Shown here: positions 1 through 8,455 of the stretch, piece after piece
Position numbering within the stretch: the first letter of the stretch is position 1
Layout of the letters: each line of letters opens with the position of its first letter
NCBI RefSeq assembly: GCF_000425485.1
Contig: NZ_AUDN01000027.1
Coordinates: forward strand, 1 to 60,637
Direction of reading: 5' to 3'
DNA from: Flavobacterium tegetincola DSM 22377
Lineage (GTDB): Bacteria; Bacteroidota; Bacteroidia; Flavobacteriales; Flavobacteriaceae
Length of the DNA stretch: 60,637 nt
The notes under the pieces: generated by a model
The model's database searches: none
What the model was told of the DNA's origin: nothing
The model's input: only the letters and a program-made list of their open reading frames with translations
Position numbers and translations under genes: made by a program

Positions 1-23
1 TTTACCTTACTCTTTTTTTCTTT

Positions 24-43
24 GTCTTATCTTGCGATAAGAC
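24..43 (-). promoter_or_regulatory. Hairpin in presumed rRNA leader
   Basis: On the minus strand an 8-bp perfect stem closes a GCAA tetraloop (GNRA type). It lies downstream of four tandem leftward promoters. Bases 1-120 contain no gene and read as the untranslated leader of a transcript leaving the window to the left, where I expect a 16S rRNA gene. The rRNA assignment is inference. Confidence 0.5.
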
Positions 44-126
44 GGCTGTCAATTCAATATGTCTATGAACGTGTCATTCTTGTTTCTCGTCTCGTGTCTC
101 ACTTTTAGTGTTTCTCGAAGCGGGTG

Positions 127-157
127 CAAAAGTACATCCTTTGTTTTAATCTGGCAA
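127..157 (-). promoter_or_regulatory. Tandem rRNA-type promoter, copy nearest the operon
   Basis: Minus-strand TACTTTTG (127-134) with TTG at 155-157 and a 20-base spacer, matching the Bacteroidota promoter TTG-N19-TAnnTTTG. It is followed by GCACCCGC. First of four similar copies. Confidence 0.8.
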
Positions 158-250
158 GCTTTTTTTGAAGTTTTTTTAAAAACTTTCGTTCCTAATTTCT
201 CTTCTCATAACCTACTCAATCTCTCAATGAACTTATTCTCTTGCGGAGTG

Positions 251-280
251 CAAAGATAACTTCTTTTTTAACTCTGACAA
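251..280 (-). promoter_or_regulatory. Tandem rRNA-type promoter, second copy
   Basis: Minus-strand TATCTTTG (251-258), 19-base spacer, TTG at 278-280. The upstream AAAAAAGCTTG block is shared with the copy at 127-157, so the two arose by duplication. Confidence 0.8.
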
Positions 281-363
281 GCTTTTTTGAAAATATTTTT
301 TAAGCTTATTTTCTCCAAACCTTAATCCTCATTATTCTTATGAACTTAGCCTCTTAGCGGGTG

Positions 364-394
364 CAAAACTAATACTTATTTTCTTATCCCGCAA
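364..394 (-). promoter_or_regulatory. Tandem rRNA-type promoter, third copy
   Basis: Minus-strand TAGTTTTG (364-371), 20-base spacer, TTG at 392-394, followed by GCACCCGC as in the other copies. Confidence 0.8.
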
Positions 395-474
395 ATTTAT
401 TTTAGATTATTTCTAACCCTCTTCGCTTTGATAAAAACCAGTATTTCATATGAACTTCGCCGTTGTTGCGGGTG

Positions 475-504
475 CAAAAGTAACACTTCTTTTCACTTAA
501 ACAA
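475..504 (-). promoter_or_regulatory. Tandem rRNA-type promoter, distal copy
   Basis: Minus-strand TACTTTTG (475-482), 19-base spacer, TTG at 502-504, again followed by GCACCCGC. Bases 505-792 upstream of it contain no convincing gene; the short reading frames there have no recognisable features. Confidence 0.8.
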
Positions 505-792
505 GCAGCTTTGTAAAGTAATTGTAAAGTATTTTTTAAGTCGCTTTATTTGTGCGGGTTGCATTTCGTTTTTTTTTCGTAATGCACGAACATTTGAAAT
601 GAATGTTTGGATTTAGTATCCCTTATCACAGCTAGACATGCAAATTACAGTCTGAAACTATTTAAAATTAACCTTAAAATGCCAGAAGAGCATCTGACCG
701 CTCATCATCTCTACTACACCTTTACATGTACCGCCAATTGTCTTGTCGATATTCATTACCACCTTGTCACCTTTTGCCGCTGCAACAATAAT

Positions 793-1494
793 TCAACAGA
801 TAAGTAACAAACGTTTTTCGCCGGACTTTTCTTTGGGTGCACGGTGGATGCAGGGCAGCACAGGACATTCTGGATAATCTATCGCTAATTTCCAAATTTG
901 TCCTACATCAAACTGCATCACACAAGCATCATCAATCAATTTGTAATGCAAATCAAAAAAGTATTCACTCAGAAAGCCTTCAAATTCTTGGCCTTCCTCC
1001 TCCTGATAAAGACTTTTTAGCTCGGAACGAATCTCGGGAATTAAAATTTTTTGCTTTGCTTGTTCATTTGACACTATTTCGCTCGTTGCTCCATAATAAG
1101 TACATAGATACGTATCGGTGGGTACTGTTGCACGGTCTACATGAAAAGAATATACATCCGTTGTAAAAAAAGTATCTTCTTTATCACGCTCGTAATTTTG
1201 TATTATATTAAGGACTGGAGCTGCTCCATACTCTTCAAACATTTTCAAGTCGTTTAAAAGCACTTGTCGCGCCACTATACCTTTTTCACTTAGTTCCAGA
1301 TCTAAAAGTTCTTCGACTTGAATGATTTTAATAGTATCATTACACTCAATCTTATTTACAATTTCAGCAAAATCACCCTCTAATATTCGATCCCAACACA
1401 TCGCATTAATAGTACCAGCAAATTTATTGCTCACTAATTCTTCAAAACTAGCAACTTGTTGAATTTGCCTCTCCAAATGAACACTGTTTTTCAT
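793..1494 (-). CDS. DUF1826 family protein
   Basis: A 233-residue cytosolic protein of unknown function. I recognise the DUF1826 layout: an early tryptophan region (NAMCWDRIL), a central FHVDRATVPTDTYLCTYYG block equivalent to the family's FHvD...TY.G core, and a C-terminal HRAPKEKSGEKRLLL. There is no signal peptide or membrane segment. An upstream ATG at 1527 lies inside a TAnnTTTG promoter (1525-1532), so the ATG at 1494 (MKNS) is the credible start. The gene stands alone beside the presumed rRNA promoter array and reads toward it. Family members often lie near metal-homeostasis genes, but no such neighbour is visible here, so the function is left open. Confidence 0.75.
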   Translation of the reverse strand: MKNSVHLERQIQQVASFEELVSNKFAGTINAMCWDRILEGDFAEIVNKIECNDTIKIIQVEELLDLELSEKGIVARQVLLNDLKMFEEYGAAPVLNIIQNYERDKEDTFFTTDVYSFHVDRATVPTDTYLCTYYGATSEIVSNEQAKQKILIPEIRSELKSLYQEEEGQEFEGFLSEYFFDLHYKLIDDACVMQFDVGQIWKLAIDYPECPVLPCIHRAPKEKSGEKRLLLIC

Positions 1495-1524
1495 AGTATA
1501 TATAATAGGTATGTATTTTACATT

Positions 1525-1532
1525 CAAAAGTA
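1525..1532 (-). promoter_or_regulatory. Promoter -7 element of the DUF1826 gene
   Basis: Minus-strand TACTTTTG, 30 bases upstream of the chosen start codon. No TTG is found at ideal spacing, so only the -7 half is well supported. It overlaps the ATG at 1527 and so rules out the longer reading frame. Confidence 0.55.
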
Positions 1533-2189
1533 ACTAATGCCATCAAATAAAAAAATAACAATGCATCTTAATTCATCACTCATTGAACGGCACTAAACAA
1601 TTTCCCATTCAAATCTTAAAAGACTGAAACTTAAAACGGGATATATTCTTAATACCTTACAACCAACTACTTAAATCAACCTCTATTCCACAATTCCAAA
1701 TCACAAGCTACAACAAGATGACATTAGCCAAATCACACCCGACTTCCAGCAAACTAATATCAACCTCTAAAAGATCTATTTTAAAGTATAAAACTTTAGT
1801 TGAACCTAAATAGGTATCGAAGCCATAAATTTTACTGTAGGATACTTTATCATTATTTCTTGTACAACCTTCAATAGAGACGACCTCATCAGCTTTCATA
1901 TCTATCACGAAAAATTTAAGTTTCAGATAAAACTTCAAAAATCTATTTTAATAAGTAATTGATTCTTGACAAGCACCTCTATTTACGCTAAAGAAAGAAA
2001 GCATTTAAATACCTTCAATTCTTCCTAAAGTTAAATAAACCAAAAACATTCTACTAAGTATATTAACATCTTTAATTTTGCTGATCTCAACGTGATTAAA
2101 CATCTGAGTTTGCTTGGCAAATCAACTTAAATTGCGCATTTCACGTTATAAAAATATAACTAATAGAAACCAATAAAACAGCAACCACT
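1533..2189. other. Non-coding or degenerate intergenic region
   Basis: No convincing gene in about 650 bases. A 76-codon minus-strand frame at 1708-1938 opens with TTG, has no family resemblance and is probably spurious. Bases 2140-2189 form the A-rich leader of the next gene. Confidence 0.5.
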
Positions 2190-2864
2190 ATGAAGACAGA
2201 ACACACAGATCAGGCTCAACGGCCACTGCAGGAAGAATTAAACAATCGTAAAACGGATTTTGAAAAGAAAGCTCCTGAAGACAAGAAGAAAATTTATGCA
2301 GAAGGACTTCAAGCTTTAGCAGAAAGTGACCTCATTAAAAACGCATTGCAGGTAGGCGATATTGCCGTTAATTTTACGCTTAAAAATGCAGCCGGGAAAA
2401 ACATCACATTATATGATGCATTAAAAAATGGTACCGTAATCCTAATGTGGTACCGCGGCGGATGGTGTCCTTATTGCAACATGACGCTCCATCATATGCA
2501 AAAGGCATTGCCCGATTTTAAAAAAAATGGTGCAAGTTTATTAGCACTAACGCCCGAAGTTCCGGATAATTCGATTTCAACAAAGGAAAAGAACGAACTT
2601 GAATTTGAAGTACTGAGCGATTTGGACAATACAGTTGCCAGAAAATACAATGTGGTTTTTAAATTAACAGACGATGTAGCGGCAAGCTATGAAGCTTCTT
2701 TTGGTTTGAGTTCATACAATGGCAATAAAAATGCAGAACTTCCTCTGGCTGCTACTTATATTATAGGTCAAGACAAAATTATTAAATATGCTTTTTTAGA
2801 TATAGATTATCGCAATAGAGCGGAACCAAAAGATTTAATTCGTTTTCTTAAGGAAATGAAATAA
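2190..2864 (+). CDS. Peroxiredoxin-like (AhpC/TSA) protein
   Basis: A 224-residue thioredoxin-fold protein of the AhpC/TSA superfamily, expected to reduce peroxides in the cytosol. After a charged helical N-terminal extension of about 55 residues comes the fold entry VGDIAVNFTL, then the active-site region WYRGGWCPYCNMTL with Cys93 and Cys96 forming a CxxC pair, unlike the single peroxidatic cysteine of classical 2-Cys peroxiredoxins. A cis-Pro-type segment (LPLAATYII) follows. There is no signal peptide, so the location is cytosolic. It is transcribed alone, ends at a bidirectional hairpin (2920-2944) and faces the next gene. The superfamily is clear; peroxidase versus disulfide reductase is not settled. 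Confidence 0.85.
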   Translation: MKTEHTDQAQRPLQEELNNRKTDFEKKAPEDKKKIYAEGLQALAESDLIKNALQVGDIAVNFTLKNAAGKNITLYDALKNGTVILMWYRGGWCPYCNMTLHHMQKALPDFKKNGASLLALTPEVPDNSISTKEKNELEFEVLSDLDNTVARKYNVVFKLTDDVAASYEASFGLSSYNGNKNAELPLAATYIIGQDKIIKYAFLDIDYRNRAEPKDLIRFLKEMK

Positions 2865-2919
2865 TAGTAGTTATACATAAATACTGATGATATAGCTTTT
2901 TAAAAAACTATCGACATAA

Positions 2920-2944
2920 AAAATGGGGCACTAAGCCCCATTTT
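2920..2944. terminator. Bidirectional hairpin terminator
   Basis: A perfect 10-bp stem, AAAATGGGGC / GCCCCATTTT, with a 5-base loop. It lies between two convergent genes and can end transcription in both directions. Confidence 0.85.
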
Positions 2945-3083
2945 CTTTACAATTAAGTTATCAATATTATAACCTTTGAATATCATCTGAATGTCCTTGC
3001 AAACACATTATATTATTTCATGGTAATTTTAGTTCAACTTTAAGTACTAAAGTATAAATTACGCACCTACTCTAGCGTCTGTA

Positions 3084-5060
3084 CTACTTCACCATCAATT
3101 TCTTTACTACAACGCTTTCGCTACTACTGATTTTAGCAAAATAAATTCCCGTAGGCAAATCAATGTTGATTTTTTGATTCGTACCAAATTCCGTTTGCAA
3201 AACCACTTGGCCTGCCATATTAACCAATTCTAAGTTCCCGTTCATCTCTTTCCCAGAAATGATAAAATAGTTGGACGCTGGATTGGGATAAACCACAAGT
3301 TCTAAAGCTACATTACTTGCATTTGAAAGACTCGAAAACCAAGTCTGACCTGAATTTGCACCCCAAATATAACTGGCCAATTCCGGATAATCAATAAATG
3401 GGTTCCGATTGACTTGCCAAGTGTAAATATAATTATTGCGATTCATTTCAAAATCATCTGCTGGATCTTGCGTATTCCAAGTTAGTAAAGTCGCTAAATC
3501 TCCCAACTGTCCCACCGTGGAATCTGCCGGATTGCCATTGACTACGTCCAAACCATTATAACGAATACTCATATAGAAAACTGCTCGAGCTACATCACCT
3601 TTCCAACTTCCTGCATTTCCTGTAAAACCATTGTAATCATCCAATCCAAAATCCCTGTTGTTACGCGAACTATTTTCGGTAGCATCTTCAGCACGTAAAT
3701 GATGTGCATCCGCATGACCGTGCACCAAAACGTCGGCACTTGTAGCTTCCCAAATATTAATTCCGTCCGGCACTTCCGAAGTTCCATTGGCATATCCGCC
3801 TCGAGATTGAGGATAAATATGTTCTCTGTTCCACTTCCCTACTCCATTACCTGTAGTTTGAATAAGCAATTTTGAACGAGGAATTTCTTTATACATCAAC
3901 CATACTTCATTTCCGTTGAGTGGATTTTGATCTGCCGTTTGCAAAATCGTATTGATATCACCATAATTATGTGCATGAACTACCGCCGGATTTGCAATAA
4001 TATCTTGGATAGCTTGTCTTAAAATCGTGCCTGACTTTCCCTCCAAAGAAGCATAATATCCAGATGGAGCCGTAGAGTTTACTATGCCAAACGTCGGATT
4101 TAATGGTGTTCCATAAGCTGCAACAAAATAATCATTGTCAATAATTTCAACCTTTAAATTGTCGTTCATACGAACAAAACCGCTTGGCAAGGTGCCAAAT
4201 TTGATCTTCATTACCTCATCTCCTTCATCAATCGCATCGTCTAATATTGTGATAGCTGTAGTAAATGTAGTTTGTCCTTGCGCTATAAACACAGACAAAT
4301 TCCCAGTAAAATCAGCTGTATTAAAACTCCCGTTATTTAAGGAAAAGGAAAAGTTTAAATCTGTAGCAACTGGATTCTGAGTTGTAAAAGTTATCGGAAT
4401 TACTGCTCCTTCATCATACTGCGATGCTGGAACAGAAATGGTAATACCGTTAAATACAATTCCAGTTCCATCATTTGGCACACCTGGGGTTGGAAATTTG
4501 GTTTCATACGTTCCATCATTCTTTCTCTGAATCGATTCCGTTGTTTGCAGACCATTTTCATTTTCATTGTATTGCACCGTTAATCCTAGAAGCGCCATCA
4601 GTTCAACAGCATCTGCATCAGAAGTATCATACGCTAGTGCATGCACTAAATTTGTAGTTGTAGCCAGTGTTCCATCCGGAAAATCTTCAAATGTACCGGA
4701 ATAAATAGCAACAGCATCAGCACCATTTTGTAGTAAATTATCGCCAAAAGTCCGTGCAGGATAAGGAGACACATCATTGGAACCAATTAACACTATTCCA
4801 TTAGCATCCGTAATCAAACCATCTAAACTCATGGTGTAGTAACTCTTTAAAGATGTAGCAAAACCTGAATTGGGATTTCCATTAAAGCAAACCAAAACAT
4901 AACCGTCTAACGAAACGTATGGTGCTTGCGTTTTTAACTCTACAAATTCTAAATTATCAATCGATGGCGTATCCGAGTCTATTTCATTAATTACAATAAC
5001 TTGACTCCATCCTGCAAAACTGCATAAGATGCTCCATATCAATAAGTACTTTTTTATCAT
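3084..5060 (-). CDS. Secreted endonuclease I with T9SS sorting domain
   Basis: A 658-residue multidomain secreted nuclease. Residues 1-20 are a signal peptide ending GWSQ. Residues 21-195 resemble a lamin-tail-like domain (INEIDSDTP...EFVEL). Residues 205-310 look like a Calx-beta-type domain (DEGAVIPITF, DDAIDEGDEV). Residues 315-570 are the endonuclease I (EndA, PF04231) domain with WNREHIYPQS at 410-419 (His414 presumed catalytic) and HAHHLRAED-like downstream residues. Residues about 588-658 form a type A Por/type IX C-terminal sorting domain (YPNPASNYF...GIYFAKI...KKLMVK). The likely role is degrading extracellular DNA at the surface or in the medium. The gene is monocistronic, with a TAnnTTTG promoter just upstream. 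Confidence 0.93.
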   Translation of the reverse strand: MIKKYLLIWSILCSFAGWSQVIVINEIDSDTPSIDNLEFVELKTQAPYVSLDGYVLVCFNGNPNSGFATSLKSYYTMSLDGLITDANGIVLIGSNDVSPYPARTFGDNLLQNGADAVAIYSGTFEDFPDGTLATTTNLVHALAYDTSDADAVELMALLGLTVQYNENENGLQTTESIQRKNDGTYETKFPTPGVPNDGTGIVFNGITISVPASQYDEGAVIPITFTTQNPVATDLNFSFSLNNGSFNTADFTGNLSVFIAQGQTTFTTAITILDDAIDEGDEVMKIKFGTLPSGFVRMNDNLKVEIIDNDYFVAAYGTPLNPTFGIVNSTAPSGYYASLEGKSGTILRQAIQDIIANPAVVHAHNYGDINTILQTADQNPLNGNEVWLMYKEIPRSKLLIQTTGNGVGKWNREHIYPQSRGGYANGTSEVPDGINIWEATSADVLVHGHADAHHLRAEDATENSSRNNRDFGLDDYNGFTGNAGSWKGDVARAVFYMSIRYNGLDVVNGNPADSTVGQLGDLATLLTWNTQDPADDFEMNRNNYIYTWQVNRNPFIDYPELASYIWGANSGQTWFSSLSNASNVALELVVYPNPASNYFIISGKEMNGNLELVNMAGQVVLQTEFGTNQKINIDLPTGIYFAKISSSESVVVKKLMVK

Positions 5061-5076
5061 TTTATTTAATTTTGGA

Positions 5077-5105
5077 CAAATTTACGTTTTAATTTTACTT
5101 TTCAA
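5077..5105 (-). promoter_or_regulatory. Promoter of the secreted nuclease gene
   Basis: Minus-strand TAAATTTG (5077-5084), 18-base spacer, TTG at 5103-5105, about 17 bases upstream of the ATG at 5060. Confidence 0.7.
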
Positions 5106-5240
5106 TGTTAAAATAAAAGCACCAAATTGTATCATTAAAAATTTCAATGGAGTAAAATACAGCTTTAGATCATGATGCTATCAATCTGAATCTCCTGAAA
5201 ACTTTTAATTAGAAACAAAAAATCGTCCCTATAAATTTTC

Positions 5241-5248
5241 TATTTTTG
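5241..5248 (+). promoter_or_regulatory. Promoter -7 element of udk
   Basis: TATTTTTG followed by CACCG, 25 bases before the udk start codon. No clear TTG upstream. Confidence 0.65.
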
Positions 5249-5273
5249 CACCGTAAAACTTAATGAAAAAATT

Positions 5274-5882
5274 ATGCTGATTATCGGAATTGCTGGAGGA
5301 ACAGGAAGCGGAAAAACAACCGTCGTACAACAAATCATGAACGAACTTCCACAAGCCGAGGTAGGAATTATTTCGCAAGACTCCTATTATAAGGAAAACA
5401 ATAACCTATCCTTTGATGAACGTGCATTGATCAATTTTGATCATCCAAGAGCCATAGATTTTGATTTATTACGCGTACATTTAAAAGATTTAAAGGAGGG
5501 AAACACCATCAATCAACCCGTTTATTCTTTTGTAACACACAACAGAACCGAAGATACCATCAGCACACATCCGCGAAAAGTAATGATTGTGGAAGGTATT
5601 TTAATTCTTGCCAATCCCGAATTACGCGATATGTTTGACATAAAAATTTACGTGCACGCCGACTCAGACGAACGTTTGATCAGACGTTTAAAACGTGATA
5701 TTGCTGAACGTGGACGCGATATGACTGAGGTTTTAAACCGTTATCAACATACGCTGAAACCCATGCACGAGCAATTTATTGAGCCTACAAAAGCATTTGC
5801 CGATATCATTATCCCAAATGACAAATACAATACAGTTGCAATTGATGTAGTTAGAGCGGTAATAAACCAACGTATTTTATAA
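5274..5882 (+). CDS. udk: Uridine kinase
   Basis: A 202-residue cytosolic P-loop kinase that phosphorylates uridine and cytidine in pyrimidine salvage. The Walker A motif GGTGSGKTT sits at residues 8-16. QDSYYKENN, the NFDHPRAIDFD substrate-binding block, YSFVTHNR and RLIRRLKRDIAERGRD (lid arginines) all match the family, and the length is normal. A 5-codon frame opens 11 bases earlier and overlaps the start; it is probably incidental. The gene has its own promoter and is followed after 130 bases by the divIC-like gene, with an interspersed repeat between them. Confidence 0.95.
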   Translation: MLIIGIAGGTGSGKTTVVQQIMNELPQAEVGIISQDSYYKENNNLSFDERALINFDHPRAIDFDLLRVHLKDLKEGNTINQPVYSFVTHNRTEDTISTHPRKVMIVEGILILANPELRDMFDIKIYVHADSDERLIRRLKRDIAERGRDMTEVLNRYQHTLKPMHEQFIEPTKAFADIIIPNDKYNTVAIDVVRAVINQRIL

Positions 5883-5911
5883 AAAAATCCCTATTTTTAT
5901 ACTCAAATTTA

Positions 5912-5993
5912 TTTGGAGCTATTTCCAGCTATCCGTTTCAATCTTTACGTCCCGAACACCGGGACATAAAGGATTTCCACTTTTATCTGGGCT
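5912..5993 (+). repeat. Interspersed hairpin repeat, copy 1
   Basis: An 82-base element beginning TTTGGAGCTATTTCCAGCT and ending TCTGGGCT, closely matching 57668-57747. The centre is a stem GTCCCG / CGGGAC with an AACAC loop, flanked by AATCTTT and AAAGGATT, which extend the pairing. The other copy has a different central stem that still pairs. It fills most of the gap between udk and the divIC-like gene and creates a spurious ATG at 5994. Confidence 0.8.
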
Positions 5994-6011
5994 ATGCAAT
6001 TCCGTTACACT

Positions 6012-6341
6012 ATGAAAAATCCGCTTAAAAAACTGACCGATAAAAGCCCTGTTCTCAAGTTCTTGAGCAACAAGTATTTTTTAGTTTTAGTGTTTTTCAT
6101 TATTTGGATGGTTTTCTTAGATACCTATTCCTATCTGGATCACCGCTTTTTAGATAAAGAAATTGACGAACTAGAAACCAATAAAGAATACTATCAAAAC
6201 GAAATTGACAAGGATAAAAAAAATATTAAAACACTCAAAAATCCACACCAGATTGAGAAATATGCCCGAGAAAAGTACTACATGAAGAAGGACAATGAAG
6301 ACATTTACATTATAGAATACGAAGGAGATACGCTGAAATAG
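6012..6341 (+). CDS. DivIC/FtsB-type septum protein
   Basis: A 109-residue single-pass membrane protein of the septum formation initiator (FtsB/DivIC) family, expected to act in the divisome. A short cytoplasmic N-terminus leads to one membrane segment (about 21-38, YFLVLVFFIIWMVFL). This is followed by the conserved DTYSYLDHRFLDKEIDEL and a coiled coil with heptads through residue 80. It ends with the NPHQIEKYAREKYYMKK region typical of the family. An earlier in-frame ATG at 5994 abuts the repeat; the ATG at 6012 (MKNP) gives the usual family start. Confidence 0.9.
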   Translation: MKNPLKKLTDKSPVLKFLSNKYFLVLVFFIIWMVFLDTYSYLDHRFLDKEIDELETNKEYYQNEIDKDKKNIKTLKNPHQIEKYAREKYYMKKDNEDIYIIEYEGDTLK

Positions 6342-6406
6342 GGTGGACAGATTAGAAGATTAAGAGATAGAAATTGATATTAATTCCGCATTAAAAGAAA
6401 TATAAA

Positions 6407-7768
6407 ATGGCAGAACAACTTTTTAACGATTTTGAACAAGTAAGTTCTAAACAGTGGAAACAACAAATTCAGTACGACCTTAAAGGTGCCGACTATAACG
6501 AAACTTTGGTGTGGGAAAGTCCAGAAGGAATTAAAATCAAACCTTTTTATCATGCCGACGAAACACCCACTCCTTTGTACTCAAGCAATAAGAACGAGTC
6601 GTTCAAGATTTGTCAAAACATCTTTGTCTTTGATGTAGAAAAATCAGTAAAACGGAGTTTAGAAACTTTACAACGTGGTGCCGAAAGTTTGCGTTTTACC
6701 ATTCAAGACAAAACTATTAATATAAATAGTCTGTTAGATTCTTTACCTTTAGAAACTACCGTTGTTTATTTCAACCTTGAGTTTTTAGATTTAAAATTTG
6801 TGCAACAACTGAATGAAATTGCCCAAAAAAGAAATGCTACTTTTTATATTCAATTAGACCCAATCCATCAATTGGCAAAAGACGGAAATTGGTTCACCGA
6901 TTTAAACACCGATTTTGAATTATTAAATGAAATCAAATCTACTTGTACGTCGGTGAGTTTCTTATCCATTGACGGAACTTTATATCAAAATGCTGGTGCT
7001 ACAATGGTGCAGCAAATTGCTTATATCGCTTCACACGCCACGGAATATTTCAACCGTATTCCTGAATTATCAGGTACTGTTGTTTTAGAAGTAGCCGTAG
7101 GTTCGCATTACTTTTTTGAAATTGCAAAAATACGTGCGTTGAGATTGGTACTTGAATCTATTGCTGGAGAATTTAACCCAGACCTGAAATTCCATATCTT
7201 AACAACGCCTTCCAAGAGAAATAAAACACTTTACGATTATAATGTAAACATGCTTCGTACCACTACGGAATGCATGAGTGCTATTTTAGGAGAAAGCGAT
7301 GCAGTGAGTAATTTGCCTTACGACGTTTTGTACCACAAGGAAAATGAATTTGGCGACCGTATTTCCCGCAACCAACTTTTGGTTTTGAAACATGAAAGTT
7401 ATTTTGACAAAGTCAACAATCCTGCTGATGGAGCGTATTATATTGAAAACTTAACCCAGCAAATGGCAGAGAAAGCTTTACTGCTTTTCAAAGAAATTGA
7501 AGCTGCCGGTGGTTTTATCACACAATTAATCGAAGGAACAATTCAAAAGAAGATTCAAGAAAGTGCTGCAAAAGAGCAAGACTTATTTGATTCAGGTAAG
7601 GAAGTTTTACTAGGAACCAACAAATACCCCAATAAAGACGACCGAATGAGTCACGACTTGGAGTTGTTTCCTTTTGTGAAATCTAAACCACGAAAAACAT
7701 TGATTACACCAATCATTGAAAAACGTTTGGCTGAAAAAATCGAGAAAGAACGTTTGGATAATGAATAA
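6407..7768 (+). CDS. mutA: Methylmalonyl-CoA mutase small subunit
   Basis: A 453-residue small (non-catalytic) subunit of adenosylcobalamin-dependent methylmalonyl-CoA mutase, which with the large subunit interconverts (R)-methylmalonyl-CoA and succinyl-CoA in propionate and branched-chain metabolism. It is a shortened TIM-barrel subunit with recognisable mutase blocks (FEQVSSKQWKQQI, YDLKGADYNETLVWESPEGI, NPADGAYYIENLTQQMAEKA) and no B12-binding domain. Length is usual for the Bacteroidota form. Its partner mutB would normally follow directly, but here over 1 kb of inserted DNA separates them. A 20-base piece of its 3' end recurs at 8432-8451. Confidence 0.93.
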   Translation: MAEQLFNDFEQVSSKQWKQQIQYDLKGADYNETLVWESPEGIKIKPFYHADETPTPLYSSNKNESFKICQNIFVFDVEKSVKRSLETLQRGAESLRFTIQDKTININSLLDSLPLETTVVYFNLEFLDLKFVQQLNEIAQKRNATFYIQLDPIHQLAKDGNWFTDLNTDFELLNEIKSTCTSVSFLSIDGTLYQNAGATMVQQIAYIASHATEYFNRIPELSGTVVLEVAVGSHYFFEIAKIRALRLVLESIAGEFNPDLKFHILTTPSKRNKTLYDYNVNMLRTTTECMSAILGESDAVSNLPYDVLYHKENEFGDRISRNQLLVLKHESYFDKVNNPADGAYYIENLTQQMAEKALLLFKEIEAAGGFITQLIEGTIQKKIQESAAKEQDLFDSGKEVLLGTNKYPNKDDRMSHDLELFPFVKSKPRKTLITPIIEKRLAEKIEKERLDNE

Positions 7769-7793
7769 GTTATAACTTTAGCAAAAAATAACT

Positions 7794-8030
7794 ATGGAAG
7801 CGATTAGACAAATAGTAAAAGTTAAAAACAATAAAATCAGCATCACTTTACCTGAAAATTTCAGCGATGAGGAAGTGGAAGTCATTATATTATCAAAAAA
7901 AGATGATGACTATACTATTCCGCAATGGCAGATGGACCAAGTTGCAGAGCGGAGTAAGCGATACCATAAAAACCCTGAAAATGTTACCGACATTGATGAT
8001 TTTTTGAAGGAAATCGATAATGATTTATAA
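7794..8030 (+). CDS. Antitoxin of a ParE-type toxin-antitoxin pair
   Basis: A 78-residue small acidic protein. The N-terminal half (IRQIVKVKNNKISITLPENF) resembles the DNA-binding swapped-hairpin part of prevent-host-death/AbrB-like antitoxins; the C-terminal half (WQMDQVAERSKRYHKNPEN...DFLKEIDNDL) is helical and charged, as in toxin-binding tails. It overlaps the next gene by 11 bases, the usual translational coupling of such pairs. It starts only 25 bases after mutA, so it is probably expressed from the mutA transcript. Assignment rests on size and context more than on a recognised family. Confidence 0.7.
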   Translation: MEAIRQIVKVKNNKISITLPENFSDEEVEVIILSKKDDDYTIPQWQMDQVAERSKRYHKNPENVTDIDDFLKEIDNDL

Positions 8031-8310
8031 AATTGTAATCGTTGACGAAGCCAAAGCTGACTATAGAAAGTCATTGGAGTGGTACAAAGATATTAATCCT
8101 GAATTAGCGAAGAAATTTAATTTATCCTTCAAGAAAAGTTTAGCATTACTAAAAGAGAATCCACTACACTTTCAAATTCGGTATGCTGATGTTAGAACAT
8201 TATTGATTGATACATTTCCTTATTTAATTCACTTTACTGTTTACGAAAAATTAGTAGTTATTACAGCCATTTACCACATATCAAGAGACAGCAAACTTAA
8301 CCTCTTTTAA
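8020..8310 (+). CDS. RelE/ParE-family toxin
   Basis: A 96-residue protein of the RelE/ParE superfamily (plasmid stabilisation system type). Visible family features are an early VDEAKADYRKSLEWYKDIN helix pair, F...SLALLKENPLHFQIRY in the middle and the C-terminal strands TFPYLIHFTVYEKLVVITAIYH. RelE members cleave mRNA in the ribosome and ParE members poison gyrase; the sequence does not decide which. It overlaps its antitoxin gene and sits inside the mutA-mutB operon. Confidence 0.85.
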   Translation: MIYKIVIVDEAKADYRKSLEWYKDINPELAKKFNLSFKKSLALLKENPLHFQIRYADVRTLLIDTFPYLIHFTVYEKLVVITAIYHISRDSKLNLF

Positions 8311-8328
8311 TTCTATAATTTTAAAAAG

Positions 8329-8350
8329 GACATACAACATATCACATTAA
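8329..8350 (+). repeat. Displaced copy of the mutB 5' end
   Basis: These 22 bases are identical to 8853-8874, codons 4 to 11 of mutB. The copy lacks the start codon and is not translated in frame. It lies directly after the toxin gene, where mutB would have begun had only the toxin-antitoxin pair been inserted. Confidence 0.85.
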
Positions 8351-8431
8351 GAAATTTCAAATGTCAAAATCCAAATCGAAAAGTTTTCTAAAATCGAAAT
8401 GAAGAAAAAATGACTAGTTGAAAATTTTAAA

Positions 8432-8451
8432 AAAGAACGTTTAGATAATGA
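8432..8451 (+). repeat. Displaced copy of the mutA 3' end
   Basis: Twenty bases matching 7745-7764, the end of mutA, with one mismatch. The encoded KERLDNE is the mutA C-terminus and here reads in frame into the yhcG remnant. It forms the second half of a duplicated mutA/mutB junction. Confidence 0.8.
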
Positions 8452-8455
8452 GCAA

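Noticed and set aside
1708..1938. 76-codon minus-strand reading frame
   Set aside because: It opens with TTG, has no promoter, no family resemblance and lies in an AT-rich gap; the internal ATG leaves only about 63 codons.
5994..6011. Earlier ATG for the DivIC-like protein
   Set aside because: The extra MQFRYT comes from the edge of the interspersed repeat; family members start at the MKNP-type methionine.
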